Shown here in pieces: positions 33,235 through 44,609 of a stretch of DNA of 64,000 bases. The stretch's first letter is position 1. The number at the start of each line of letters is the position of its first letter. Source of the DNA: Cephalotrichum gorgonifer. Its lineage: Eukaryota > Ascomycota > Sordariomycetes > Microascales > Microascaceae. The notes under the pieces were generated by a model. That model was not told the DNA's origin. It was given only the letters and a program-made list of their open reading frames with translations, and made no database searches. Where the stretch lies: NCBI GenBank assembly GCA_900312665.1, contig ONZQ02000004.1:936244-1000243 (forward strand), written 5' to 3'. The translations under genes and the position numbers were made by a program.

Positions 33235-33631
33235 TGGCCCGGTGGAGGTGGCTTAGGGGTTTGGGGGGGCTTTTATGTGCTTTGTTATGCGCTGTTGGGA
33301 AGATTCATTGGCATGTACCGGCGTTATAAATGTGGTTCTGAGGGGCTAAATATCGATGAGAATAAAAAGTGGTTTGGTATTATCCTTTCCCCTCCCTCCT
33401 TTTCGCTTCCAAATGCGACATGCATGATGGGGGGGGACTGTATCTATCTTAACCCCTCCATGCCGTGTTTCATGAACTATTGTACAATGTGTTGGGGGGA
33501 ATCGTCATCTATGGCAAATGGTATGGCCGATATCCACTCTCGGTGCTTCCTACCTAGAATATCTGGAGGATTCTATATCCGATATACCTTCCGGGATGCC
33601 CTCCGCTCGAAGTCCCTGGGGGGTATTCTAA
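33235..33631. other. Convergent 3' intergenic region
   Basis: The 3' UTRs of Rrp15 and ferredoxin face each other here. An open frame across it has no protein-like features. Confidence 0.6.
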
Positions 33632-34398
33632 TCACGACTTGAAGTCGCTGGCCTGCAAGTTCCTAGTCATAGACGGCAACTTGACCGTCAGGCCGTCGAG
33701 CTCCTTCGTCATCGTGACCTGGCATCCCAGCCGGCTCGTCTCCGTGAGGCCGAATGCGAGGTCCAGCATGTCGTTCTCGTCATCGTCGGGCTCGGGCATC
33801 CGCTCGTAGTACGTATCATCGGTGACAATTACGTGGCAGGTGGAGCAGGCGCAGGATCCTCCGCAGGCGCCTTGGATAAGGATGGACGGTTAGCGATCGT
33901 TCTGGTAGGCCCGGGGGTATGGGGGGAACCATAAACAACATGGGGCATGGGTGGCTCACCCTCCATTTCGAGGTCGTTTGCCTGCGCGATATCGAGGAGG
34001 TTGTCGCCCTCGCAAACGGCCAGCTTGACCTCAGTACCGTCCTTGTCGATGAAGGTCACGTAAAGCCTATATGAGTTGTGTTAGTGTTACATGGTGGAAA
34101 CGTGCGTGGGCAGCCGGGGCGGCATGGCGGCAGGGCAAGGAATGCACACATACTCTTCACCGGGCTTGGGGGTGTGGACGTGGCCGTGCGCCACCGAGGA
34201 TGTCGCGGAGAATGCTCGAGTAGTCTGGAAGGTTGGGTATCTGCTGGTCTTCGAGGGGAGAAGCGAGGATCGTGAGGCAGCCGAGCTCCATGATCTGGTA
34301 GTGTGGATGGCGAGCTTTGTGGAGGGAATCGTCGCGCGGGAGGTCGAGGACAGCGCGAGCCGCCCAAGATGGGCGCTGGCCGACTTTAGTGCTGACAT
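33632..34398 (-). CDS. yah1: Mitochondrial [2Fe-2S] ferredoxin (adrenodoxin, Yah1 type)
   Basis: Electron carrier from ferredoxin reductase to Fe-S cluster and heme A synthesis in the mitochondrial matrix. Three exons: 34398-34154, 34066-33960 and 33870-33632, all in phase, 196 residues. The first ~70 residues are rich in Ser, Arg, Ala and Thr and lack acidic residues, a presequence. LYVTFIDKDGTEVKLAVCEGDNLLDIAQ begins the ferredoxin fold (in two parts). The cluster ligands are Cys120, Cys126 and Cys129 in ACGGSCACSTCHVIV, and Cys167 in RLGCQV, a C-x5-C-x2-C-x37-C spacing as in adrenodoxins. The loop has an extra Cys124 in place of the usual Leu of GSLACSTC. The C-terminus DGLTVKLPSMTRNLQASDFKS is typical. 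Intron 2 interrupts the cluster loop. Confidence 0.96.
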
Positions 34399-35151
34399 TG
34401 GGATCGAGCAGCGTGTGTGTCTCGAGGTAAGGTGGTTTGGGCACAGGTAGCTCGAGGCGCTGTGTGGTGGGCTGGGCGAGAGGGGAGAGGGGAGGAGGAG
34501 GACGCAGGCGCAGGCGTACGATGAGCAATACTGAAAAGGAAGGAATGGGTGTGTGGATGGCCTGCGACGTCGATTTTAAAGTGGAGCTGGCGGAAGAACC
34601 CAACTGGACGACTGAGAGGAAAAGAAATTCCTCACTGGTCGACTTGCAAGAGAATAATAGGTTTCAATGGAGAAGACTGAATGTCAGGGAATTGCACATA
34701 TACTCATACTACTCTGCAAACACTTGCTTGCTAGTTGCTGCTGGTGAACTAGTGATACTATTTTCTCAGTCTACCCGAAGCATTCACATTTTTGCGAATT
34801 TTATGACAATGGATTGCTGGCGGTTGGTTCGGGCGAGTCTTTGGTGCTCCTCCATACCCACCTTTAGACAGTTATCGCCAAGTCCCTGATATACTGTGCA
34901 AGGTGCTATGGGAGGTTTTTGTTAGTGAAGCTCTACCCAAGGGCGGGACCCACGTGCTAGAAAGTACCTTGTATCGTCCCTCCATGCTCTGCTGCTTAAT
35001 GACGCGACCAATCTGAGTGATGTTGGTCGGTCGCGGAAAAAAAGAATCAGTCTCCCAATCTTGATTCAATCAAGCACAAGAATAAACGACCAGCCTCGGG
35101 CTATGATCGCACCACAGCCCAGCCTGTGACAACATTTGCTCACCGAGAGAA
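34399..35151. promoter_or_regulatory. Divergent region between ferredoxin and Ugo1 genes
   Basis: Both flanking genes encode mitochondrial proteins and are transcribed outward from this 753-bp region. No coding sequence; a CCAAT box is visible near 35009. Confidence 0.5.
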
Positions 35152-36699
35152 ATGACTTCTTCTTGGGCACCGGGCGAAGAGGAGTACTCCTCGAGGCCCT
35201 ACGTCAAGCCCGAGAGGCGCACGTTTCGACTACCTGACGCGAGGCCGAATCACCCGACATCCTCGATCCGCGACGATCTCAACTCGTCGTGGAAGAAATA
35301 TGAGGGATACCTAGAAGACGAGACGTCGGCGCTGGGAAGCGTCCAGCAGCTTCTCGACAAGCTGCTGTGGAAGTATGCGTCGGTCTTGACGGCACAGCCG
35401 TTCGAGGTGGCCAAGGTGCTCTTGCAGGTGAAGCTTGGCGACGATCCCGGCAACCTCGCAGCAATCGAGGCCGCCACTCCGCTCACGGAACGACCTGACG
35501 TAAGTAGCTCCCCCAGAATCCCCCCGGGCTGCCCCTTGATCGTGGTGTGGCTAGGTGCTGACGCCCCGCCAGTCGCCCGACTATGAGCAAGAAGACTCCG
35601 ATTCCGACGGCGAGCCCGCATACTTCAGCTCCAACTTCCCATCCACTCCGTCGGCCTCCCACCGACAAACCCCTACTAGGACACGCCGCCCGTCCACACC
35701 AGCCACCCCGTCTCCACCTCCGCGGACTCCCTCGCATCAACTCCAGATATCCAACACGAACTCCGTCCTCGACGTGATAGCCCGGAACTGGAGCAAGGAG
35801 GGCGTGTGGGGTACGTGGAAGGCGACAAACGCGAGCTTCCTCTACTCCGTCCTCCAGTCGCTGCTGGAGAACTGGTCGCGCAGTGCGCTCGCGGCGCTAC
35901 TTAGTGTGCCGGACATTGGCGTGGAAGAGGATATGCTGGATGCGTTTACAAGGTCCCCGCATCCATGGACGACACTGGGCGTGGCGGCAGCGGCGGCGGT
36001 TGTGACGGGCCTCATCTTGGCGCCGTTGGATCTGGTGCGCACGAGGTACGAGCCTACTACTGACGACGGATTTACTAAACCACAATACGTGTGGATGCTA
36101 ACTGCTTGAAAAGGTTCCTGGTGACTCCTGCGGCGCGCCGGACCCGGGGGATATGGTCGGCTCTACGGTGTTTCCCTTCATACCTGTGCCCGTCGACTCT
36201 ACTGATCCCGACGATACTCCATTCACTCGTCCACCCGGTACTCACAGTGTCCGCGCCCATCATACTCCAGTCGAAATTCAAGCTTGATTGGCAGCTCACG
36301 CCCGTCTCCTTCTCAATCTCCAAATTCTGCGCCGCGTCCGCGGCGCTCCTCGTCCGACTCCCCCTGGAGACTGTCCTCCGGCGAGCGCAGGTATCGGTGC
36401 TATCCACACGGCGGTACCTGGCCGCGTTCGACGCGAAGGAGGCGTCCCTCCAGACGGTGGTCCCCGTCGGGCCATACACCGGGGTCCTGGCGACCATGTA
36501 CGCCATCGCGGCCGAGGAAGGCTCGCGAGCGGTTCCGTCGCAGTCGACTTCTAAGCGCGGGAAGACCGTCACGGAGACAGTGTACCTCCGGGGCCAGGGG
36601 CTCGCGGGGCTGACGCGGGGGTGGAAAATTAGCTTTGTCGGGCTCGTCGGCCTGTGGTCGGCCGGCATGCTCAGCAATATCGAGGACGACACCTTTTAA
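35152..36699 (+). CDS. ugo1: Mitochondrial fusion and transport protein Ugo1
   Basis: Outer-membrane modified carrier that links Fzo1 and Mgm1 in mitochondrial fusion. Three exons: 35152-35499, 35573-36045, 36114-36699; 468 residues. Recognition rests on the N-terminal soluble part (RPYVKPERRTFRLPD), then a carrier-like helix SVLTAQPFEVAKVLLQVKLG with a partial P-x-[DE]-x-x-[KR] motif (PFEVAK). A disordered acidic/Pro insertion (~117-190) follows, then WGTWKATNASFLYSVLQSLLENWSRSALAALL, GLILAPLDLVRTRF and LLVRLPLETVLRRAQV. These are three degenerate carrier signatures, as expected for Ugo1 and unlike transport-competent carriers. It ends in hydrophobic FVGLVGLWSAGMLSNIEDDTF. Confidence 0.93.
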
Positions 36700-37583
36700 A
36701 CCGACGCCTCTGCAATTATGAAAATCGGTAAACGATTACAGGGAAAATAATGGGGAGGAGTGGCCACGACCGCTTGGAGGAGCGGAATGACGATCGCCGG
36801 ACTGTCACGACTTTGCTTTCAAAAACTGTAACCATAGAGACCCATCACTTTTTCTTTTTCCTTTCTTCTCTTTTCTTTCTGTCCGCCCTCAGATTCTTTT
36901 TCGGCGGCAGGTGTTCTACCGGCGTTTCCCGGGGTCGTCGGATTTCGGCGGACAAAGTCTCCTCTCTCTCGTCTGAAGGAGATACCAAGCAATGATATCC
37001 CAAGCAGTCACATGTTGTATTAATGGATTTGAATGTTCTCACAGCAACTTTCTCAGAAGGATGATCTCTCGAAGAACTAGCGTACATCACGCGGGGGTTT
37101 AATTTCTATAAATACTTGTATTACAACTGTACTAACAGGTGGTAGCATTGCGATTGAGGTCCTGGGTTGGCGTTTGTTGCATTGCGCGCGAGACTGCTTC
37201 TGATTCGCTCAATCAAGAGGCGAACAGTCCCCCTGGTCCGTCACTTGCAGACTGGCGGAGGTGTGCATCATCGATCGGGTCATCCCACGCGCCGATTGCT
37301 CAGGGGTTGGTTACCAATTCCGAGTCCCCTCTCCCCTCCCAATCTGGCGCTGGGGAGATTTCACTTCATGTCTGCCTTTGTCGCCAAGAGATAGGCAAGG
37401 CGTTTTTTTCCTGTCGGGAGTTATTTTTTGTTTCCTCACCTCTCACACTCCTTTTCTACTTGTAGTCTTGTTATCGTGGCCTTGGGAATTGCGGATCTGA
37501 AACGAAACACTCACGCGACCCGGAAATTCAATTGCCTTCGCTGAGGAAACAAAAATAACCCCCGGCGACCATCAACCGTCGCG
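36700..37583. other. Intergenic, Ugo1 to WSC gene
   Basis: No coding sequence seen. T-rich tracts near 36848-36900 and 37400-37460 precede the WSC gene. Confidence 0.6.
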
Positions 37584-38846
37584 ATGGCGTCACGCGGGTC
37601 CCGGCTCTGCGCCCTCCTCCTCTTCACCTCCTCTCTCGCAGCGGCGAACCCCCTCGCCGCCACGCCGGCCGCGCAGAAGCTCTTCCCCCGACAGGCCGCG
37701 ACCTCGACCTCGGTCGTGCCCACGATCGCCTCCGTGGCCGGGTACAAGCACCTCGGCTGCTACGAGGATGGCAGCAACCACATCCTGACGGTGACGAGCA
37801 GCTTCGACACGGGGATGACGCCCAGGCTGTGCAGGAACATGTGCGCCGTGGCCGAGTGCGAGGTGTTTGGGGTCGAGAGCGCGTACAACTGCTGGTGCGG
37901 GCGAAGTCTGGAGCCCTTCGCGGCGAGCGCGGGAGACCAGGGGGAGTGCGATGTCGCCTGTAGGGGGGCGAAGGCGGACCTGTGTGGGGGGAGTGCGAGG
38001 ATGAACGTATATTCCGCGACAGTGGATCTATCGCAAATCTCGAGTGAGTTTCCTTTTCCTGGGGGCTCTTGTTTTTTTGCCCGGCCTGTTTGAGAGAATG
38101 GTGGGGGACGGGGATGGTGTATATCAGAGCTAACCGGGAGAGTAGCGGCTACCATACCAACGGGAACGGGCGACTCGGACAATTCCGACGGCAACGGGGC
38201 CGGGAGCGAGGGCAGTAAGGATGGCGGCAGCGGCAGCGGCAGCAACAGCAGCAGTGATACCGGCGGCGTTGCAGTGGGTGCTGTTGTCGGCATCGCGATC
38301 GGCTGCTCGGTCCTCGTGGCCCTCATTTCCGGCGCAATCGGCGCCGTGTTCTACCGCCGCCTACGGAATCGAATCGCCCCTCCCCCGCCGGCAGACCTGC
38401 CGCCCTCCCCCGCCCCATCGGCCCCTGCGACTATGGTTGCGCAGAAGCCCGTGTCGCGCCCGCCCACCTCGGGGGAAAAGGCCCGCGATTCCGAGCCTGC
38501 TCCCACAACGCCCTCCCCCCCTCCCCCGGCGATGGAGCCGCACCGAGGTTTCGAGCCTCCCCAGAGTTTCGAGCCTCCGTCCGCCGTGCCAGTCTCTTCT
38601 CCAGCGGCTGCGGCCCAGTATGCCCCGTGGAGTCAACCGGACCAAGCCGTCGCTGAGAACGCCGTGGCACTGGGCAGCGCCGGGGGGCCCACCGTATATG
38701 GCAGCGGGACGCCGGTTGTTCAGAGGGCGGCGGAGCCTAGGGCGGGTGCGGTAGAGGCGCATGGAGTGCACATTCTTGAAGCGCCCAGTTATGTGCCATA
38801 CGAGATGGCGGCGAACGAGCACGTGGGTGGGGGTGAGAGGAGGTAG
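37584..38846 (+). CDS. WSC-domain membrane protein (cell wall stress sensor-like)
   Basis: Two exons, 37584-38043 and 38146-38846, with a phase-1 intron and TAACC branch site; 386 residues. Signal peptide ~1-21. WSC domain ~53-145 with the typical GYKHLGCYEDG opening, CRNMCAVAECEVFGVE and NCWCGRSL, eight spaced Cys, ending CGGSARMNVYS. A short Ser/Gly/Asp spacer (~160-195) is much shorter than the Ser/Thr rods of yeast Wsc1. One transmembrane helix follows at ~197-222 (GVAVGAVVGIAIGCSVLVAL), with basic residues just after it (YRRLRNR). The long cytoplasmic tail is Pro-rich with a short direct repeat FEPP. A role in wall-integrity signalling is inferred from layout; mechanosensing by a rod this short is less certain. 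Confidence 0.88.
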
Positions 38847-41080
38847 GCAGTACTGATGTGTGGTGGGTGGCGCTGGGAATGCGGCCAAGAAGCCGGGGGC
38901 TGGAGGACGGAAGAGGGAGGAATGTATAACCACGGGGGATAGCGCGAGCGGAAAGCATGGAGTCCACTAATACTAATACATTTACGGCCATGCTGCGAGT
39001 ACCTGCATGTTTCTATTTCCTAACAGGCTAATCCGGACTAGGTGCTGCCGCCATAGGGCAAACCACCAAGGAACCAACATCCTCAAACCGCGTGTGTACA
39101 CTACGGCATTCTCTGGCATCCAGCATCGATGTTAATATCAACCCGTCTTCCCCAGACGGGAAGTTTAAATCCTCCCAACACGGCACTCCCCGTGCATATT
39201 TTTCGTAGAGGGAAAGGATGGGCAAAAGCACTACCGAGGATCTCCGCTCTCCAGAAACGGGTATGCAGACTTCAAAGTACCGGTCGTCCCCTTTCGGTAT
39301 TGAGGAGCGGTTTCCCCGGACGGGGCTCCGCAATTCTTCAACGCAGGGTGCGATGCTTCTCCACTCTCATCATTAGCCACGCCGCTAGAGAGGAGAGGGT
39401 GGGATCGGGTGGTGGATGGTGCGGCGGCCGTTACACTCCGTGGGTCGGATAATTACTACATGGGAGGTCTAGGAGCCTCGCCAAGGCGCTTCTCCGTCCT
39501 AGGAGCGCACCCTGACAAATATTTGCTAGCAGAACAGGGTCGTGGTGGGCGAGTAGTGTGGTCATGGGGGCGTTCTCGGCGCGATCTGTTACCACGGTAT
39601 CTCAAACGCTCGTCGGGGCGGCGTGCCGCCGGTGCTAATCGAAAGAATGCGACGTGGCTTGGCTTGACTTGGTTTGCTGCATTAGCTCGAAGGCTCTGCC
39701 CCTGAGTGATGCCATCGGCCAAAGCATATCGATTACAGCGGCATGGTGCTCTTGTGATTTCGTTTACGACGGCCGAGGTCCCCGTCCTTGTTCCCGCTCG
39801 TCCCCATACTTGCACATGCCGGTGCTGGTGCCGGTACATGCACCGTTGGGACTTTATATATTAATAACGCCAATTTTATCCCCAGGAATTGGAAACGAAA
39901 GCCGAATAATCAATGGAAACGGGACTTTAACGAAATAGGGTTGGGCAGTACCAGGAATGAACCCACCCAGTCATACCTCCCTGCAAAATGGCCCCTCCCT
40001 CAAACCCGCGATAGCTATTCGCGGGACTCGATTTCTCCCGTCTGTTACCCCACCCCCCGTAGAAAAGTGGAGAATTCCGTCGCCGGGTCCCCCGAAATTT
40101 CTCGGAGCAAGGCCGAATGACTCCGCCAATCGGCGATCCGGGTTTCCCAAGGTTGACGTTCGAACGTCACATTGGGCTCTGGCGCACTACCACAGACATA
40201 ACAATGCCATGTTACCTTGTACCAAGTTGCAACCGACTTTTTGTTTTCCTTTTTGGGTCCCACGCGATTAGACTTCGGGAGTTGACACGGGACTGATTCG
40301 GCGTTGGCCATGATTATTCAAGCAGCTGTTATTGTTAGTGAAGGCAAATTATAGGGAAATCCCGCCCTTCTTTTGTTCTTGCCGTCCTTGATTATTCCCT
40401 ACAAATTACTATCCGATTCAGCTATCGGACGGGGAACTCGGCGCAAGCCTATGGTTGGTCTTCTCCACGACGCGATGCCACTCACTCGAGACTCCGGTTC
40501 ACGGCTATTACAAGTAGGCTTGGCTCACCCAGATCCGAGTCGTGAGGGTTACAACGTCCCCGTGGGGAAGGGTCCCATTATTGATTTTCTTTGCCCCTCC
40601 TTTCTACCCTTTCTAGACTAGCTTAACTGTTATGTAAGTAGACAACGACGATGGCCTCCCCCAGACAGCAGCGTCCTAAGGTCCGGCCGCTACCCTTCGT
40701 CCGAGACACGGACTTCGGTTAGCTATCCAAGCTGTGTTAACGTAGGAGACTGGCCACCTCGAACTTTTGTCTCGGCGCGGCGGCCCAGATCCCGCGATGG
40801 CGTCGACACCGATGTTCGTGTGACATCCTTAGCATGTGGAGTCCGAAAGTCTGGGCGTGGGAATACTGACATCGTCCGCCTGGTGCCGTTGCTATCGCGG
40901 AGACAGACTTCGTCCACCAAAGAGGACATTCGAATGGTTCGCCAGAACCTTCTTGGCGCCTCTCTCCAGTAAGGGTATAAGTGCAACCACTTTCCCCCCA
41001 TCTCACCTCTCCTTGTTCCCTTAATCTCAACAACCCTCTCCCCCATACAATACCCCAAGTCCTCATAACACCTCCCCACA
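38847..41080. other. Gene-poor stretch of 2.2 kb
   Basis: No gene can be supported between the WSC and AA9 genes. The right end is the AA9 promoter. Confidence 0.6.
40976..40980 (+). promoter_or_regulatory. TATA box of the AA9 gene
   Basis: TATAA in GGGTATAAGTGC, ~105 bp before the ATG, followed by a strongly CT-rich leader with CAACA and CCACAATG around the start. This is the standard structure of a highly expressed secreted fungal gene. Confidence 0.6.
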
Positions 41081-42094
41081 ATGACCAAGCTCTCCACCCT
41101 CATCGGGGCTCTTGCCTCGGCCGTCGCCGTCTCGGCCCACGGCCACGTTTCCCACGTCATCCACAAGGGCGTTCAGTTCCGGGGCTACCACCCGGCCTCG
41201 GACCCCTACTCCTCTAACCCGCCCGTCGCCGTAGGCTGGGCCGCCGACCAGCTTGACCTCGGCTTCGTGGCCCCCGACGCCTACGGCACCCCGGACATGA
41301 TCTGCCACCGGAGCGCCACCCCGGCCAAGGGCCACGTCCGCGTCGCGGCTGGCGACACCCTCACCCTGCAGTGGAACACCTGGCCCGAGAGCCACCACGG
41401 CCCCATCAGCGACTGGCTCGCCCCCTGCAACGGGCCCTGCGCAAACGTGGACAAGAACTCCCTCCGCTTCTTCAAGATCACGGGCCAGGGCCTCATCCGC
41501 CCCGGCGCTCCGGGCTACTACGCCGCGGACCAGCTCATCGACAACGACTTCGCCTGGGTCGTCAAGATCCCCGAGAACATTGCCCCGGGCCACTACGTGC
41601 TCCGCCACGAGATCATCGCGCTCCACGGCGCCTCTGGCCCCAACGGCGCCCAGAGCTACCCCCAGTGCTTCAACCTGGAGATCACCGGCTCCGGGACCGC
41701 GAAGCCCGCCGGCGTGTCCGGCACCGCGCTCTACGGCGCCAACGACCCCGGCGTGCTCGTCAACATCTACGACGCCGGCCTCGACTACAAGGTTCCCGGC
41801 GGAGCCTTCATCCAGGGTGGCGTTTCGGCCGCGCCCCAGAACCCCGAGAAGGCCACCGCGACGGGGACACCGACGACCGTCGGCGGGAGCGGGCCGCAGC
41901 CCACGGTCAACCCTCCCTCGTCCACTAACCCTCCCGCGACCACGCTCGTGACGAAGACGACCACGGCGCCCGGGACTGGGCCCACGCAGTCTCCGTGGGG
42001 CCAGTGCGGCGGCATCGGATGGTCCGGGCCGACGGTTTGCGGGTCGGGCACCAGGTGTGTTGTGGTGAATGACTACTACCACCAGTGCCAGTAG
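41081..42094 (+). CDS. AA9 lytic polysaccharide monooxygenase with C-terminal CBM1
   Basis: Copper enzyme that oxidatively cuts cellulose chains, secreted. Single exon, 337 residues. Signal peptide 1-19 ends at VSA, so the mature protein begins with His20 (HGHVSHVI), the amino-terminal half of the copper histidine brace. The second brace His lies in WPESHHGPISDWLAPC, and the axial Tyr with its Gln partner in GAQSYPQCFNLEITG. A Pro/Thr/Gly linker (~250-300) leads to a family 1 cellulose-binding module at the C-terminus (WGQCGGIGWSG...CVVVNDYYHQCQ), with three aromatic binding-face residues and two disulfides. No introns, strong C-ending codon use. It needs an electron donor; GMC enzymes are one known source. 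Confidence 0.97.
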   Translation: MTKLSTLIGALASAVAVSAHGHVSHVIHKGVQFRGYHPASDPYSSNPPVAVGWAADQLDLGFVAPDAYGTPDMICHRSATPAKGHVRVAAGDTLTLQWNTWPESHHGPISDWLAPCNGPCANVDKNSLRFFKITGQGLIRPGAPGYYAADQLIDNDFAWVVKIPENIAPGHYVLRHEIIALHGASGPNGAQSYPQCFNLEITGSGTAKPAGVSGTALYGANDPGVLVNIYDAGLDYKVPGGAFIQGGVSAAPQNPEKATATGTPTTVGGSGPQPTVNPPSSTNPPATTLVTKTTTAPGTGPTQSPWGQCGGIGWSGPTVCGSGTRCVVVNDYYHQCQ

Positions 42095-43328
42095 CGGTAG
42101 ACGCGCAGAGAGGTGGTGTTTGGGGGCTGGGTGAAGTTATGAGTAGCGACGCCTTTTTTCAACTGTATATAGCTTCTTACTTATTTTGGCAACGCACTCT
42201 ATGACAACTTTTGATGAAAAGATTTAGTAATCCAAGTGTGATAACAGCATATCTTTACCAGTGCTACGATATGGCATCTAGTGCAGAGGGTAGATCGTAT
42301 CGCTTGTCTCAACCCCCTTACGTCTCGGAAACAAAGTAACGTGGCGGTGCTATCCATGTGGTAACCAGCACCAGTATTAAGCTCAAGACTGATAGGCACC
42401 ATGTTAGTCTAGAGTGCCTTGGTAGAAGCTCCTGAATGTATTACATACATTGGTGCAAATGGCTTGCATATGACTGACTCTCTCTTGGCCATTTCCCCGT
42501 TGGGACAAGCGAAAGACATGATCGGAATAAGAGCTGTAAGCAATATAATCTCCTAAAGACCCACTGGTTTCATTGGGAGCTATTTATAAGTCAGGACATT
42601 TCCAGGAAATGCCAGCTCATATCGGAGCAGAAAAGTCTACCCGAGCGAACGAAGAACGAACGCCAAGTCTCGGACTAGATTATATCTCTACCAATATGGA
42701 AGGGGTTTATTACATCGGCCAATATGGAAGTTGTATAAAATACGAGCCGTTTTTTCCTGGAACTGGCATTGATCGCCGCGTAGTCCCAGGAAAATCCCAC
42801 AAGAAGAGCCAGAGCGAGGCCCTGGAAGAAGGGAGGACGAAAGAAGGAAGACCCGTTTTCTCGAGGGCTTTCCGAAGAAAAAAGTCCTTTCTAAAATTAG
42901 AAACATTGTCGCGGGGTCCAGTCCATTGCGTGCGACGATTGTTTCGTCAATGGGCTTCTCGATATTGCCCGCCGGCGGCACGATATGAAAAGAGGTTCAC
43001 TCCCTTCGAACTGTATCTATCCTCGCTTTCGGCTATTTTCCCCGCGCGAATCTCCTCACTTCCTCTATTCTTGAGTGAGATGAAACTTGGAAGCTTGCCT
43101 ATACGGGTAAGTAGAGCCATAAACAACGTTGTCTCCAAAACGAGGGATCAGAAAGGAAAGATGCCGAGATGAAGGGGGCTATTAAAAGGTGGTCGTTTCC
43201 CCAGGGAATCTACCCCGGTTCTTGAAAACTGTCCCGAGGATAAAAGCTTCGCCTCTCTCTATAACTCCACGACGAAGTGTCGACAATATCAAACGAGTTA
43301 AGACAGCATAGTAGCACAGAGAGCCAAG
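42095..43328. other. Intergenic, AA9 to DUF4419 gene
   Basis: A 3' UTR, then AT-richer DNA. A 199-codon open frame at 42573-43172 lacks an ATG start and reads as non-coding. Confidence 0.55.
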
Positions 43329-44609
43329 ATGCGCTGGTCCCCACCTAGAGCCGCGATTCCCCTACTGGGAGCCGCGGCGGTCGCCTCGGCTGGCGTCACC
43401 ATCATCACGGGCGCCGACCCGAAGCCCTGGAGTGGCACGGCCGCCGTGTCCTCCGCCGACGACTTCTTCCGCGCCAGCATCAAGGGCGAGTTCACGCAGC
43501 CGGACACCGAGGTCCTCATGTCCTCCCTCGACGCTACCGACCTATCCGCGGCCGACCACGGACTGCAGCCGTCGGCGGACAGCTTCCTGCGTGGCGCGAT
43601 CCAGGCGTGGGGCGAGCACCACCACCTCATGATCCGGCCGGAGGAGGTGTGGTTCACCATCCTCGTGCAGCTCAACTTCTACATGGGCACTCACGCAGAG
43701 GAGGTGCGCGACCTCTTCGTCAACCACGAGGGCCGCGAGACGATCCTCGTCGAGGACTACACCTGGATGCTCGTGCTCGAGCGCTTCCAGTACGAGATCC
43801 AGGACCGCGTCAAGACGGACTGGCTGCTCGAGTGGATCCAGCCCAACTTCACCACCACCACGGACTCGGACCGCATGACGGCCAACGTCCTCATGATGGG
43901 CCTCATGAAGCAGTACTTCAACTACGAGGGCAGCATCATCTGCGGCCTCCCGTCCGTGACGCTCCTCGGCACGAAGGAGGACTGGCAGTCCCTTTACGAC
44001 AGGCTGGAGCACCTTCCCGACTTCGGCGCCGAGCCCGAGGCGTACCAGAGGCGGCTGCGCCCCATCCTCTCGCGCTTCGTCGCGAGCTTCGACGACCCGG
44101 ACAGCAAGGAAATCATATCGTTCTGGAACAGCATCGTGGTGGCCGAGTCCACGCATATATGCGGCGACCCACCGTACTACATCAACGGATGGCTGACTGG
44201 ATTCTGGTACTGGGACGCGAATGGGGAGGAGTTCGCGCGGAACGACAGGGGCATCGCGGACCTCGATGGCGTGACGTACGCGAGGGTCAGCATAGAGGAC
44301 CTGCCCATCGGGTACGCGCAGGCGCCGTTCATCATGAGGGACTTCAAGGGGGTGGAGAGGTTCGAGGCCATGGTCCTGGCCGGGACGGTGGGCAAGAGCA
44401 TAACGGAGGGCTACCCGGAGGGGTACGTCGAGGCGTACGAGCGGGCCGGCGGTGAGGGCTTGGAGGAGGATCCGGCGCAGCATAGTACGCTCCAGCCGGG
44501 GTCCGGGTGGCTCCTATACGGGCCTGTCAGCCACGATAGGAACGCGACGATACCGGAGAATGTGGAGCTGGGCCAACTGCCTGACTACCTTGGTACGTAC
44601 GGATGTTGA
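43329..44609 (+). CDS. Secreted DUF4419 protein
   Basis: Single exon, 426 residues. Residues 1-22 are a probable signal peptide (RAAIPLLGAAAVASAG). The body fits DUF4419 (PF14388): LQPSADSFLRGAIQAWGEHHHLMIRPEEVWFTILVQLNFYM opens the domain (in parts), followed by LFVNHEGRETILV, CGLPSVTLLGTKEDWQSLYDRLEHL and GDPPYYINGWLTGFWYWDANG. The domain occurs in fungi, bacteria and slime moulds and has no established activity. The signal peptide is notable, since many family members appear cytosolic. Very strong C/G-ending codon use, like the AA9 gene. Confidence 0.88.
   Translation: MRWSPPRAAIPLLGAAAVASAGVTIITGADPKPWSGTAAVSSADDFFRASIKGEFTQPDTEVLMSSLDATDLSAADHGLQPSADSFLRGAIQAWGEHHHLMIRPEEVWFTILVQLNFYMGTHAEEVRDLFVNHEGRETILVEDYTWMLVLERFQYEIQDRVKTDWLLEWIQPNFTTTTDSDRMTANVLMMGLMKQYFNYEGSIICGLPSVTLLGTKEDWQSLYDRLEHLPDFGAEPEAYQRRLRPILSRFVASFDDPDSKEIISFWNSIVVAESTHICGDPPYYINGWLTGFWYWDANGEEFARNDRGIADLDGVTYARVSIEDLPIGYAQAPFIMRDFKGVERFEAMVLAGTVGKSITEGYPEGYVEAYERAGGEGLEEDPAQHSTLQPGSGWLLYGPVSHDRNATIPENVELGQLPDYLGTYGC

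Noticed and set aside
42573..43172. 199-codon plus-strand frame
   Set aside because: No ATG at its start, irregular Lys/Arg/Ser composition and codon use unlike neighbouring genes.
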